64,000 nucleotides of DNA, from positions 46,572,406 through 46,636,405 of the forward strand of contig NC_083603.1 in NCBI RefSeq assembly GCF_029168945.1, in the 5' to 3' direction. This DNA is from Cannabis sativa (taxonomy: Eukaryota > Streptophyta > Magnoliopsida > Rosales > Cannabaceae). How positions within the stretch are numbered: the stretch's first letter is position 1; the number at the start of each line of letters is the position of its first letter. Under the pieces are notes generated by a model. The model searched no databases and was not told the origin of the DNA. It saw nothing but the letters and a program-made list of their open reading frames with translations. The position numbers were made by a program, and so were the translations under genes. This document shows positions 35,566 to 46,310 of this stretch, piece after piece.

Positions 35566-36612
35566 AACCAATAGCAAATATATTTAATATTGACTTTGGG
35601 CCAATTAGGAAAGACCTGATTTAAAAGATAACTATCATCCACATTTACGGGGTCCATTTAATGATGACAATTATTATACATTGCTAAATCTATACAATAA
35701 ATGCTAGAGGATAGGTGAATCAATCCCTAATTTAGTGGGATCCTGTATCTGAGGTATCTCCACATAAGCCTTTGTTTCTAGATGTCTTTTAGACAGTCCT
35801 TCCGAGAATACCCCATGAGGATATTAGAATATGCCATATTGAACCTTTTTTCTTCTGACCAAGAACCATTCCCAAACTTGGACGGTTTGACCTTGTATTG
35901 GATGAGTTCAATATGTTATCGAACACCGAGCCACAAACTAACTTCCTTAGTGGGCTGACACACCCATTTGGGCCCGAGAATGGGCCTTCCTAAAGTGAGA
36001 TGAATCTTGGAGGTACACGTATCACCCTACCAAAAACACGAATAATATTTATCCCAAAAGCCTTTGGGGCTCATGAGTCGTTGAGGCTTGCAACTTTACT
36101 TCTGAATTTTGTGTGGTAGATGAAACCACGTATAATTTTATTCTTTAGGAAGAGCATCAGGTCATGGATACTGATAAACTTTGTGTTTTCCATGAATGGA
36201 ATACACATGGTATTGACTTCTTGGTCTTTGAAATATACACATCTTGGAAAGTGTGTGAGACTTCTGAGTTTATGAGATGACGAATGACCACACTAGCAAG
36301 TTTCTCGAGGTGAATATAATCATTGTTTTGCCTTGATCCTACATTAAGGCATTAAATGAAATCCCTTCAGATGCCCTGACTGTTGGATCATATTGTGTTT
36401 TTTTGGAGTGCGATATTGGTTGTTGGATGTTAAGCACACAAATCCCCAATTTATATATAAATATATTCAAGGTTGAAAGTTTACCACTTTTTGCCATTTT
36501 GAATTTTTAGCTCCAATTTTTCTGAGAGAGAAAATTTCATCCAAAGCCCTAATTTTTCTGTACATCTGACATTACTTCACTTTCTTTTGCATAGGGCCCA
36601 CAGACATTACGA
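35566..36612 (+). other. Non-coding or decayed interior of a retroelement
   Basis: Less AT-rich than its surroundings, with short interrupted open stretches but no recognised domain. It probably belongs with the gag-like ORFs at 36613-37131. Confidence 0.3.
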
Positions 36613-37131
36613 ATGAGCATTCTCAAGACTTTCATCAACCATGTGGACACTCAAGCTGACGAGATGCAGGAGGCAGCTAGGCCATCAAAGGGGAAAGGCA
36701 GAGCTTTCAGTTCTAGACCACGAATCAAATCAATTACATCCCCTGCCAACGTGGTGGATGCCACTGTTGCGGCTAATGCACTGGCCAGTTTCACTACTTT
36801 GACTATCCTGGTAGCTCCGCTGAACTAGATTTTGCTAGCCTCAGCGGCACCCATCTGGGATCAACTTGTGATCCCGAGGGGTGGTGATGATGATGAGGGT
36901 GTGAATGGGCTAGTCTTTCTGTTGAAGAGGTCAGTAGAAAATGTTGACAGACCCGCTAAGAAGGCAAAAGTTGAGGTCGTTCAGAAGTTGACATCCCTAC
37001 AATTAGCCCTTCAACAGAAGGAGGAGAGGGAGAAGTTCGCGCAAGAGATGGTGAGAGGGAGAAAGCTGAAAAGGAGAAGAGGAACTCCAAGTGATAAGAT
37101 TTATTTCCCTAATAACCCGCATAACACATAG
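36613..37131 (+). pseudogene. Gag-like ORF of a non-autonomous retroelement, split by a stop
   Basis: Two consecutive frames (36613-36828 and 36832-37131) are in register and separated by one TAG at 36826-36828. Together they encode about 172 residues. The first half is Ser/Ala/basic (KGKGRAFSSRPRIKS). The second has DDDEG, then a basic and coiled-coil-like end (KRSVENVDRPAKKAKVEVVQ, LQQKEEREKFAQEM). No zinc knuckle or enzyme domain. I infer a retroelement-type ORF from composition and position; no family is named. Confidence 0.4.
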
Positions 37132-37790
37132 TTTTTAATTTTCCATAAAAATTTACAGTACCTCTAAAATACTAAAGTATACCACTGTGACAGTTTTGCT
37201 AGTTCGTTGAGTTTCCACTGTTACAGCTCCTAAACATATTAAATACATATGTCGCAGGCATAATTTTGTAAAATCTCTATAATTGAGTGTTAATATCGTA
37301 TTTGTCTATATTCTAATAACAGGTCTTCATTTCTAAATTCACTTATTATTCTATAAGTTGCTACAATATTAATTAATTACTAATTTTTCATGTTTATGGG
37401 ATTATTATAATTAAAGAGTTGGAGAATTTTTCAGGGTGTGGCATGAAGACCTGGATGATATTAGGGATGAAATGCAAAATAATTCTAAATTTGGAAACTA
37501 AGTTAGTAAATGTCTATTTTTTAAAAAAAATTAAAAAATGATCAAATATAATAAATTAGCTAATAAAAATTATAAAAATACATTTACTATATATTATTTT
37601 TTAAAAAATATATAATAATTAAATTAAGTTATTTAATAATTTTAGTATTGCATATTATTATATTGTAACAAAAACGAATAAATATATTAGATCATTAAAT
37701 ATATACAACAGTATTTAATATATCATATTACTAAAAATTAATATACCGTAATAATAAAATTACATATTATAAAGAAACTATAACTATACT
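37132..37790. other. AT-rich intergenic sequence
   Basis: No gene recognised. AT content rises towards the tandem array. Confidence 0.4.
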
Positions 37791-38590
37791 AGATTAATAC
37801 TCAAAATATATACAATGTTAACAAAACTATATATACTACTATTAAAATATGTATATATATAAAAAAATTTATGTATAATAAAATAGAAACTAAATATCAT
37901 TTTAAATAAATAATATATTATAGACAACAAAAATTATATACTATAAAACAAAACATACATACCTACAATAAAAAATAAAATAAAATAATATAATATAATA
38001 TTATTAAAAAAATTATATATACTATATTAACAAAATTATATACCACTTCTATATATAATAAAATAAAAACTAAATATGCATGATCTAAAATAAAATGATA
38101 TACTATACAATAAAACTTATATACCATATAGCAAAAAATATATACCTTACAATAAAAATATATAATAACAAATAAAAATAAAATATATAGGATGCTAATA
38201 AAATTATATATCATGTTAACAAAAGTACAATAGAAAATATAACTTAAATATTATTTTAAAAAAAATAATATATCGTATAACAAAAAATACATAGACAAAA
38301 TAATATACCATGACAATAAAATTATATACCACCATTGTATATAATAATATAGAAACTAATTAAATATTATTTAAAATAAATAATGTATCATACAATTAAA
38401 ATATATAAAAATAATAATTAAATATATGTAACATGCCAATAAAATTATATACATACATTAAAATATTTATATTATGCTAACAAAATTATATACCACTATT
38501 ATACATAGTAAAATAAAAAATAAATATCATCTAGAATAATAATATATCATACAATAAAACAGAAATATATTGTACAACTAAATTTATGTA
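37790..38590. repeat. Degenerate AT-rich tandem array
   Basis: At least four diverged copies of a block appear: ACAAAATTATATACCAC, then ATAAAATARAAACTAAATAT, then AATAATATATCATACAATAAAA. They start at about 37826, 38045, 38329 and 38495, with a partial copy near 38220. Spacing is irregular (about 110-220 bp), so units have been lost or gained. The minus-strand frame at 37963-38214 is a by-product. There is almost no G on the plus strand here. Confidence 0.55.
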
Positions 38591-40800
38591 CCAACAACCC
38601 ACAACAACTCACGAAAAATGAAAAAAAAAAAAAAGCGACATAACTTTCAAATAAAAAATATTTTAACAAAACTAATATAGATATACCATAATCTTTAAGT
38701 AATTTGCTTCTAATTCTAAAAAACATATGAAAAAAAAATTATTGATTTTTTATGTGATAAAAGACAATATAAATAATAAATAGTCTAAAATGATCATTTT
38801 CTTACAAATTTTAAAATAAGAACATTTACTAACATAATCATATGATTTAAGACCATTTACTATCATTTCCCATGATATTATCATTGGTTTCTCGGAAGAA
38901 AAAATATTGGTCGGTGGGTGCCATGGATAAGATAATAATACTTTTATTAAATTATAATCCAAATTTATATAAATTAATAAAAAAATAGAAATGAGAATAA
39001 AATATAAAATGATCAAAATCATTATTCAATTTATATTGTACATTAAGCTGAGAAAAATAGAAATTAGAATCATTAAATATTTATGTAATTAAGAAAAGTA
39101 ATCAAAATATTTTAAATTAACTGAATTGCAGCTCCTAAAAATTGTAATTATTTTTTTGTTTATTAGATGAAATAGTGCTTTCTATGATAGATTTGTCTTC
39201 TCAATTTCAATTATTTTTTACTAGATCGAAATAGTGTTTTCTAGGATAGATTTGTCTTTTAATTTTTTTTTATTATTTTAAAAAAAAAGGCATTACTAGT
39301 ATTTAATTAAACTAGAGCATACGTGTTGTGATTATATGGTTAATTATAGTATTAACATAACTTAAACATCATTTCGAGTTTGATTAAGAAGAAACTTTAA
39401 AATGTAAAAGTGAAAACAAAGGCACCATAGGTTCTTACAAATTGAGCCACGTATTGGATATTGCAAAATCAACATGGAAACCTAATTAGACACAAAAGAA
39501 AATGATAATTGAGATGAGAAAGTTGAATGATTTTTGGAGAAATTAAGCCAAGTAAGCATTTGACCTAATTTTTCCACTTGTTAAAAATATTACTATAAGC
39601 AACATAAAACTTTAATAGAGATTATTATCCATGATCGTGTTGGTCATTATTAGTCAATATTCAGCCATATTGATAAAGGCCTATAAAGAAAATGGTCTGA
39701 ATTCAGCGAACCATTTAGGCACCACTTACCTAACATATTTCTGATTATGATTTCATATAAATATATAACATTTTCTATTTTTATTGTAATGAGTTGTAAA
39801 TATCTTTGGTTCTAAAGATCAATTTTACATATGTTTAATTTGAATTATTTTGTACATCAATCATAAGTATTTTACATTTTATTGTGCTTCAAGGGGTCAG
39901 CTAGCAAACTGAGTATGCATATAGGTAAATGAAAAGAAAAAAAGATGTGATATTTTTTCTTTCTTTCTTTTTTTCGGATCGACTTAAAATTTGATGGCCT
40001 CAAAAATTGGCAAACACAATAAGTCTAATCTGTGTAAACAAATTGCATGAAATAAATATGTGAAAGGGATGAAACAACTACATTCCCATAGTTCAAAAAG
40101 GCCTGGACCTCTTACTGATCATTGAGGGTCCACAAAATCCAGCAGTGCTGAACAAAAACAAATTTGGGCCTTTGAAACAACTGGGACCTATATTATGTAT
40201 TAAATGATATTGAGAGGTCAGTCATAATAATCTCCTCCAGTGAATTTATACCCTCTCAATCCTAACCCTTTGTAGCTCACATGGTTCTACGTCTCACTTT
40301 TTCTGCGTTTCAACACAGCAGCAAGGTCACCATCTGCCATCGACGAAAGCCAGTGGTCCTGTATCTGTGAGCGTGGAATTGAAAAACGAAAAGGGGGCAT
40401 TTCATTTCATGTCCTGAAAATGCTATTAACTATGAGGAATGATTTATTGGGCCAAGTGTAATGATGGGTCTTTCTCAAGTCGCAGGACAAGGTTTTAATG
40501 GTCCATACTGAGTAAACTGACACTAAAATGGCTTAATGGTTTTTATTGTTTGACAAGTTTTTGAGCCATAGTCATTGTAGTTAACTTATGATGTATAGTG
40601 CTTTGCCATTGTTCGTAAAAGTTAAACCAACAAGCTCGACCTTTACACTCATTGTTACTAGCTGTTAAATATGTAATACACTGGTTCCATATTACATCAA
40701 AACATCTTCCAAAAAGCCTAAAGTAATTGGTAAAACAAGTATATGTAAATATATATACTCTGTACAAGTATATCCAATCCAAGTATCGGTATCAATATTA
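38591..40800. other. Intergenic region, 3' side of the DUF1421 gene
   Basis: No coding sequence recognised. A 63-bp tandem duplication (GAAATAGTG...TTTCTAGGATAGATTTGTCTT) lies at about 39165-39265. The stretch at 40540-40800 should be the 3' UTR of the minus-strand gene. Confidence 0.45.
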
Positions 40801-42926
40801 CTACAGACCAAATTTATGAATCTCATTCGGGACTTCTCTATTATTCATGAGCTTATCCAGAACGACATTAAGGTCTACTGACTGCCCATTCTCAGTCATT
40901 TTCTTCACTGTCGCTCTCACCATATCTCTCCGAAATCCCATTCCTACAATATTATTAATAACATCTTCAATGGGAATGCTGTCTCCAGCCTCACTAGAAC
41001 CTGATTCACTATCAACCTCAGAGGCCATTGGCAATGCATGAGGTAATGAATTGGAAGCTGGTGGCTGTGAGAATCTGTCTTCACTACCACGGGCCAAAAG
41101 AAATGGTGCAGGTTCTGAGGAATTCATTATTGATTTGCTGTACTGGGAAGGAAAACCAGAACGTGAAAAAACGTCATTGAAACTAGAATCTCTGCTTGGT
41201 TGAGCATGCTCAGGATAGTAGTACCCTGTAGTTTTTGAAGGTTGATTATAACCTATGTTCTGTTTTGAACTAAAATACATTTGTTTCGTGGGAGGAGCAT
41301 AGGCAGGTGCATTATAGGTCTCATGAGTGTTTGTGTTGTAGCTTTGAGGTGGCATGTAAGAGATCTCTTTAAAATTGTGAGCCAATGAAGGATGATAGGT
41401 TTGTGGTTCAACATCATGAGAAGGGCTTAGTAGAGGAGATGGCTGCAATTGTGAGGCCAACGGAAATTGTGGGGCTTGCTGGTAAGGTTGATATGGTGCT
41501 GTAGATGTTGATTGTGGTTGCTGAATTGGGGGCATACAGTGATGCTGTTGTGTAGATTCTGGATTAAACATAGGCGGTGGCAACGAGTAATTAGATTCTG
41601 CCTGTGAAACAGAAATGTTTTGGTTATGATATGCTTGGGCTAGAAAATGCTCTGCTGTTGGCATAGGAGGCAAATTTTGATGGGATTGAATTTGAGGAGG
41701 AGGAACATTGAGATGATCAGGAGGAAAATGTTGCGGAAAAGTAACAATAATTTGGTTAGATTGGTTACTATGTTGTTGAATAGATGACAGCACAGGAAAT
41801 TGTTGTGGAGGAGTTACAGAAGTGATATTTGGTTGGTTACTATGCTGCTGAATAGATGATACCAGACCTTGACATGAACTAGTGTGAATTTTGGTCTTCT
41901 GGTTTTGTGATTGTTGTTGATCTTTTAACATTTGAAGCTTTCCCAATTGCAGTTGCACTAGTGATATCTCTTGTTTATCTCTTAAGTCTTGAATACCACC
42001 TTGAACCTGTGCAAGTATACCCCACGATTCAGAAGAATTGTGTTGAGAATGGAGCAAGGTAGCCTTAATTTTGGTCAAATTAATGAAAACAAAAGGATGT
42101 AAAGAAACAGTACAAAGAAACAATGCCTCATTGAGAATATTCTCTAGCTCCCTCAACTTTGCTCCAGATTTTCCCTGGTTAAACTCAGATGATCCTTTCA
42201 ATTCCTCAACAGAATACTCTATTTTTCTTGTTCTATTCTCTAGTTGACACATTCGAACACTAATACCTTCCACAACATGTATTAAATTCTTAAAATGCGC
42301 CTCCATTTTGAGATCGATCACAGATAGTAGCACTCCATCAGTAGAAGTCTCAACCTTTATAAATCCAGATTTCACAAAAAATCAAGATAAACCCATAAAA
42401 CAGTGATTCATTAAGAAATAAGTATAGCAATTACTTGCAAATGAAGGAAACATAGATGTAAGTTGTAACAACTTGAATGTGAGTTTAAGAAGGAAATCAA
42501 ATTAAGTGAACAAGTTCCTCCATTTCTGTATTAGTCAAGCTCAAAGTATAAATCGTAATATCATATTTTCATAGACTAAGTCAAGCTCAGATGACTCTTC
42601 ACTGTCTCCAATACCTAGGATTGACTCCCAATTCAACAATTTTACTTAAACTCGCAAATTTCCAATTCCGAATTCCAAAACATGAAAGCGATTCTATCGA
42701 TCAAAACTCAAGCGAAAGTATATCGATGAAATTCAAACCAAACCTGGAAACTGGAATCGCGTGAGCATGGTGGAACGACACGTCGTATAGAGTGGAATTC
42801 GAAGCTGGAATCGAAATCGTCCTTGCCTATGTCGTATGAGAATTCATCAGAATCGGATCGAGGAAGTTCCATAATCCGCTTGTCCATAAAATCGGACGAC
42901 TTCATATTTTCACCCGCGAATTTCAT
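40801..42926 (-). CDS. DUF1421 family protein with UBA-like C-terminus, 538 aa
   Basis: Three exons on the minus strand: 42926-42744, 42354-42127 and 42006-40801. The start was chosen as the first Met of an open exon whose acidic, Ser-rich N-terminus (MELPRSDSDEFSYDIGKDDF) is typical of the family. Exon 2 and the start of exon 3 give a coiled-coil part (LENRTRKIEYSVEELKGS, then VQGGIQDLRDKQEISLVQLQ). The middle is rich in Gln, Pro, Ser and Tyr and probably disordered. The end (PIEDVINNIVGMGFRRDMVR ... VLDKLMNN) is the UBA-like DUF1421 domain. Intron 2 is 120 nt, in frame and free of stops, with a GC donor. Reading through it would give 578 residues. The family's biochemical role is poorly known. 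It shares its upstream region with the OCRE gene. Confidence 0.88.
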
Positions 42927-43175
42927 CAGATTTTCCACCTCTTTCCGAGAAAGAAACCAAAACGGAAAATGGTTCAGTTGAAAAAAAGAGCTCGACAACG
43001 GATGCAGTCGAATCAAATGACACGTGTCTAAAGCAGCCGTCGATATATATATATTTAAATATAGTAGCCCAGCCCAATAAGAGCCCATAATTGTCAGCGG
43101 CCCAGTTCATGTAATAAGAGGCCGACGGCCAATTCTTGGCCCCTGGCGCGCATATGATCGGCGAGAGAAGCAAAA
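42927..43175. promoter_or_regulatory. Shared upstream region of two divergent genes (249 bp)
   Basis: The start codons of the minus-strand DUF1421 gene (42926) and the plus-strand OCRE/G-patch gene (43176) are 249 bp apart. Within this gap CACGTGTC (43021-43028) contains an ACGT core, and AGCCCA/GGCCCA boxes occur several times (AGCCCAGCCCAATAAGAGCCCA at 43066-43087, GGCCCAG at 43100). GGCCCA-type motifs are common in promoters of housekeeping plant genes. A TATATATATAT stretch lies at 43045-43055. Bidirectional function is inferred. Confidence 0.6.
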
Positions 43176-46154
43176 ATGGCGGATTCTGCAGAATCCGATT
43201 CTCACAACACCGATTCAGTATTTGTTTGGGATGAAAGCTCTAAGCTTTACTTCCATGCCAGGTTTTCTCTCTCTCCTCCCTCCTAGATTTTGATATGTTT
43301 TTATCTTTCAAGTTTATGTATTAATTTATGGATTTTAATGGAATGGCAGTAGTGGATTTTACCACGACCCAAACGCTGGCTGGTACTATAGTACTAATGA
43401 TGGTCTTTACTACAAATTCGAGAATGGAAATTATGTGCTCCTTCATTCTGATGCGGAGACGGTACTTAAATTTGAGCTTTTTCTCTTTGTTTTTTATTTT
43501 ATACCATTTTTTTTCGGAATAATTAGCTATAACGGCTGTTTCTTAGCAGGCTGATAACATTGATATGCCTCAAAATGAAGTAACTGTTCATGAAAATTCA
43601 GTTCAAGATGAACATGAACCATGTACAAAAGATGAATGTTGTGGTGCTCAAAACGAGAATGGCTCATTCTTTCATGGTGATGATTATGAAGCTGATTTAT
43701 CAAATCCTGGTAAGATTTATTTTTGATGTTATATGTATTTGGGAATTTTTGATGGATTAGGACCCCACCAAGGACTTGAATTGAATATTTGATCTATATT
43801 TACTCTCTAATCTTTGAATATTGTTCAAATGAAATGAAATTTCTATACTTGTAAAGGTGTTTGGTATAGTTTCACATTGCATTTTAATCTGATTTTAAAT
43901 GTTTAAAGAATCATAAAATTAAGAAGGCAAAGGATAGAGTGACAAATGGATTAATTTTCAATTGTTTTTTGTAAAATTTGCTAGATAAATGTCCTTCCTA
44001 GGTGATTTAAAATATGGAAATTCCAGTTTTATTCTATTTGATCTGGATTTTTCTTTAATCTAGAATCAGCAAACCATTTCACTTGCAGTGAACGCAGATT
44101 GTAGAAGCAGTTATTCTCCTGAAAACCCACCTCCTCCATCAGAATGGTATGTTATTAATATGGTCTTTCCACATTTTTTTTTCTTTTATCTTTGTTGGAA
44201 TTGTTTTTCCAAACCGTAGTTGTTGGTTTTTCAGGTTAGAAGAGACACTCATTGATCTTTACTTATCGGGCTATTCAAACCAAGCAGTGAATGCTGGTGA
44301 TGATGATGATCTGAAATTGGCAACCAAGGAGACTGATAACATTGAATTTCAAGCTGATGGTCTGTTCTGTTTTCTTGTTCATTCTTGCATATGTATTGCT
44401 ATTCTATGGCCCTAGTTTACCTAAAATGGGGTGTTTGGTTGGATACCAGTGAATGTTGATGATTACGAGTTAGAAGAGGGTGAGTGGATTCCTGAAGACG
44501 ATTTTGATGTAACTCAATCATGTGAAAACATATCAAATGAAGGTATTGCTACTGGCTATAGATCGCTTGCTAGAGAACACTCTTTTAAGTAGTAATATGT
44601 ATAATTTTTTGTCACTCTCCAGTGATTGTGAAAATATTGGTCCATCTACTGCTCTGGCTTTATGCAAACAAACCTGTGGCACAGGTGCTTCTTGGGATGA
44701 AGAGAATTGGAGAGCTCAGTATGGTCAAGTCATTCAACCTTCCGAAGAGACTATTCCAGAGGTCCCTGCCGTTGATTTATGGGACTGGTCTATGGTTAGG
44801 GGGTCTAGAAAAGATGGTAAAGGTGAGATTTCAAGGCTTGTTGGGAGACTGATGAAGAGATCTGCGAAGCTCCATCCCTCTATGCCTACTGGTGGCGGTC
44901 TTCTGAAGACTGCACCAATATGTGAAGTGCATCTTGATCTGGTACGAGTAAAAACAGGTTTGCCTTTCTTCTTTCGTTTGTAAAGCTTCTATTACGGTTT
45001 TGGTTTAATGTAACATAAGTTAAAATTTATTGATTCTTCAACATCATCTGCTTGTTCATGTTTATTCATTGTAACGTTAATACATTTGGATGCTTATATT
45101 TTTTTTTCTCCTGTGCCAGGACAAATATATAAGTTACGGAATCCGAGTGCAAAATTCTTAGGTTCCCTGTTGACGTTTGATTCTTCTAACCCAACCAAAG
45201 ACTGGGGATTTCCTGAACTGTCCTTTCAAGAGCAACCCCGTCCTTATTCTAAATCCACGGAGAAGATTGAATCAAAAACTGCTGATGGTTTAGTTGGCAA
45301 TGATTTCCCTCCATGCCAAGATCAGGTTCCATCTTTGGACAAGGTAAATGTGATATTCAACATAATAATTGGAGTCTGAGATCTAAACTTCTTCTTTATT
45401 ACTATTACAACTTTTGAGTTTAACATTCAGTGCACCCCTGTCTCGTCCAATTATTACGAGTTAGATGTCTGCACTTTTGAACTTTGACCAAGTTCCTACA
45501 TTGTGCTTGGAGGTTCAAATTGTATCCCAAGTACTTATGTAGTTACATGTCATGTCTAACTGCTGCTTATGTATGTCCGAATTAATAATTTCTGTCAGTT
45601 ATATTTTTGCCTATTTAATTCTTTGGTAACACTTGTTGAACTACCAGAATAGAAGCTGTGCATATAGAGACAGAGCTGCTGAGAGAAGAGCCTTGCATGG
45701 AGGATTCGGTGTGGGTCCAGGACAAAAGAATACAATGGTTGGTGATATGCCATCCTCACCTGTTTCGGACTCTACAGAGGAAGCTGCAGCCGAGGCATTG
45801 AACATGACATTTGGAGCCGGAAGTTACGCCAGAAAAATTCTAGAAAACATGGGTTGGAAAGAGGTAAATAAATCCTACTTTGCAATTTAGTGACATGACT
45901 ATAATAAAAGCCTCGTTAATGTCCCTTGGAAGAATATTGTTACTTGATGATGGGATAGTATGAAGCATCTTGTATATTTTGCACCATTTTTTGTAGTTAT
46001 TATTTTGGCGATTCCCATCTTGTAATCTCTCATTTTGCAGGGGGAGACACTAGGGAAAACCATGAAAGGCTTAGTTGAACCTATACAAGCAGAAGGAAAT
46101 ATTGGGAGCGCTGGATTGGGGTATCCTAGGGTAAGAAGAAGAACTAAGCATTGA
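43176..46154 (+). CDS. OCRE and G-patch domain protein (AGGF1-like, RNA processing), 486 aa
   Basis: Ten exons join in phase: 43176-43261, 43350-43461, 43550-43709, 44089-44146, 44235-44359, 44450-44542, 44685-44957, 45120-45343, 45648-45863 and 46041-46154. All introns are GT-AG. The OCRE domain (residues about 15-60) shows its aromatic repeats (VFVWDESSKLYFHASSGFYH, AGWYYSTNDGLYY). Acidic linkers follow, then WDEENWRAQYGQV and VDLWDWSMVR. The C-terminal G-patch (about 434-478) shows ARKILENMGWKEGETLGK and GSAGLGYP. G-patch domains activate DEAH helicases, and OCRE domains occur in splicing factors. A nuclear RNA-processing role is inferred. The usual AGGF1 FHA domain is not clearly visible. 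Exon 7 was placed at 44685 because the nearer acceptor at 44623 shifts the frame. Confidence 0.88.
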
Positions 46155-46310
46155 TTTGATCACAATCCCCAGCCCACCATTACCACTCTTTGTTGACACT
46201 TTTTTTCTTTTTCCTGCATTTCACTTGATGCTTCTGTTAACTAGAGGATGTGTTATGCTGTAATTTTTTCAAAGGAAGAGAAAGTGAAGTAAAGTGCGTC
46301 AAAGTCAATA
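46155..46310 (+). other. 3' UTR of the OCRE/G-patch gene
   Basis: Follows the stop at 46152-46154. No coding content. Confidence 0.4.

Noticed and set aside
37963..39022. Tyr/Ile-rich frames on the minus strand in the 38-39 kb region
   Set aside because: Composition follows from AT-rich DNA with few stop codons on one strand. No conserved motif.
44562..44622. Exon extension or a 34-nt intron between 44589 and 44622 of the OCRE/G-patch gene
   Set aside because: It would keep the frame, but the intron is too short for plant splicing. The acceptor at 44684 keeps the frame with a 142-nt intron.
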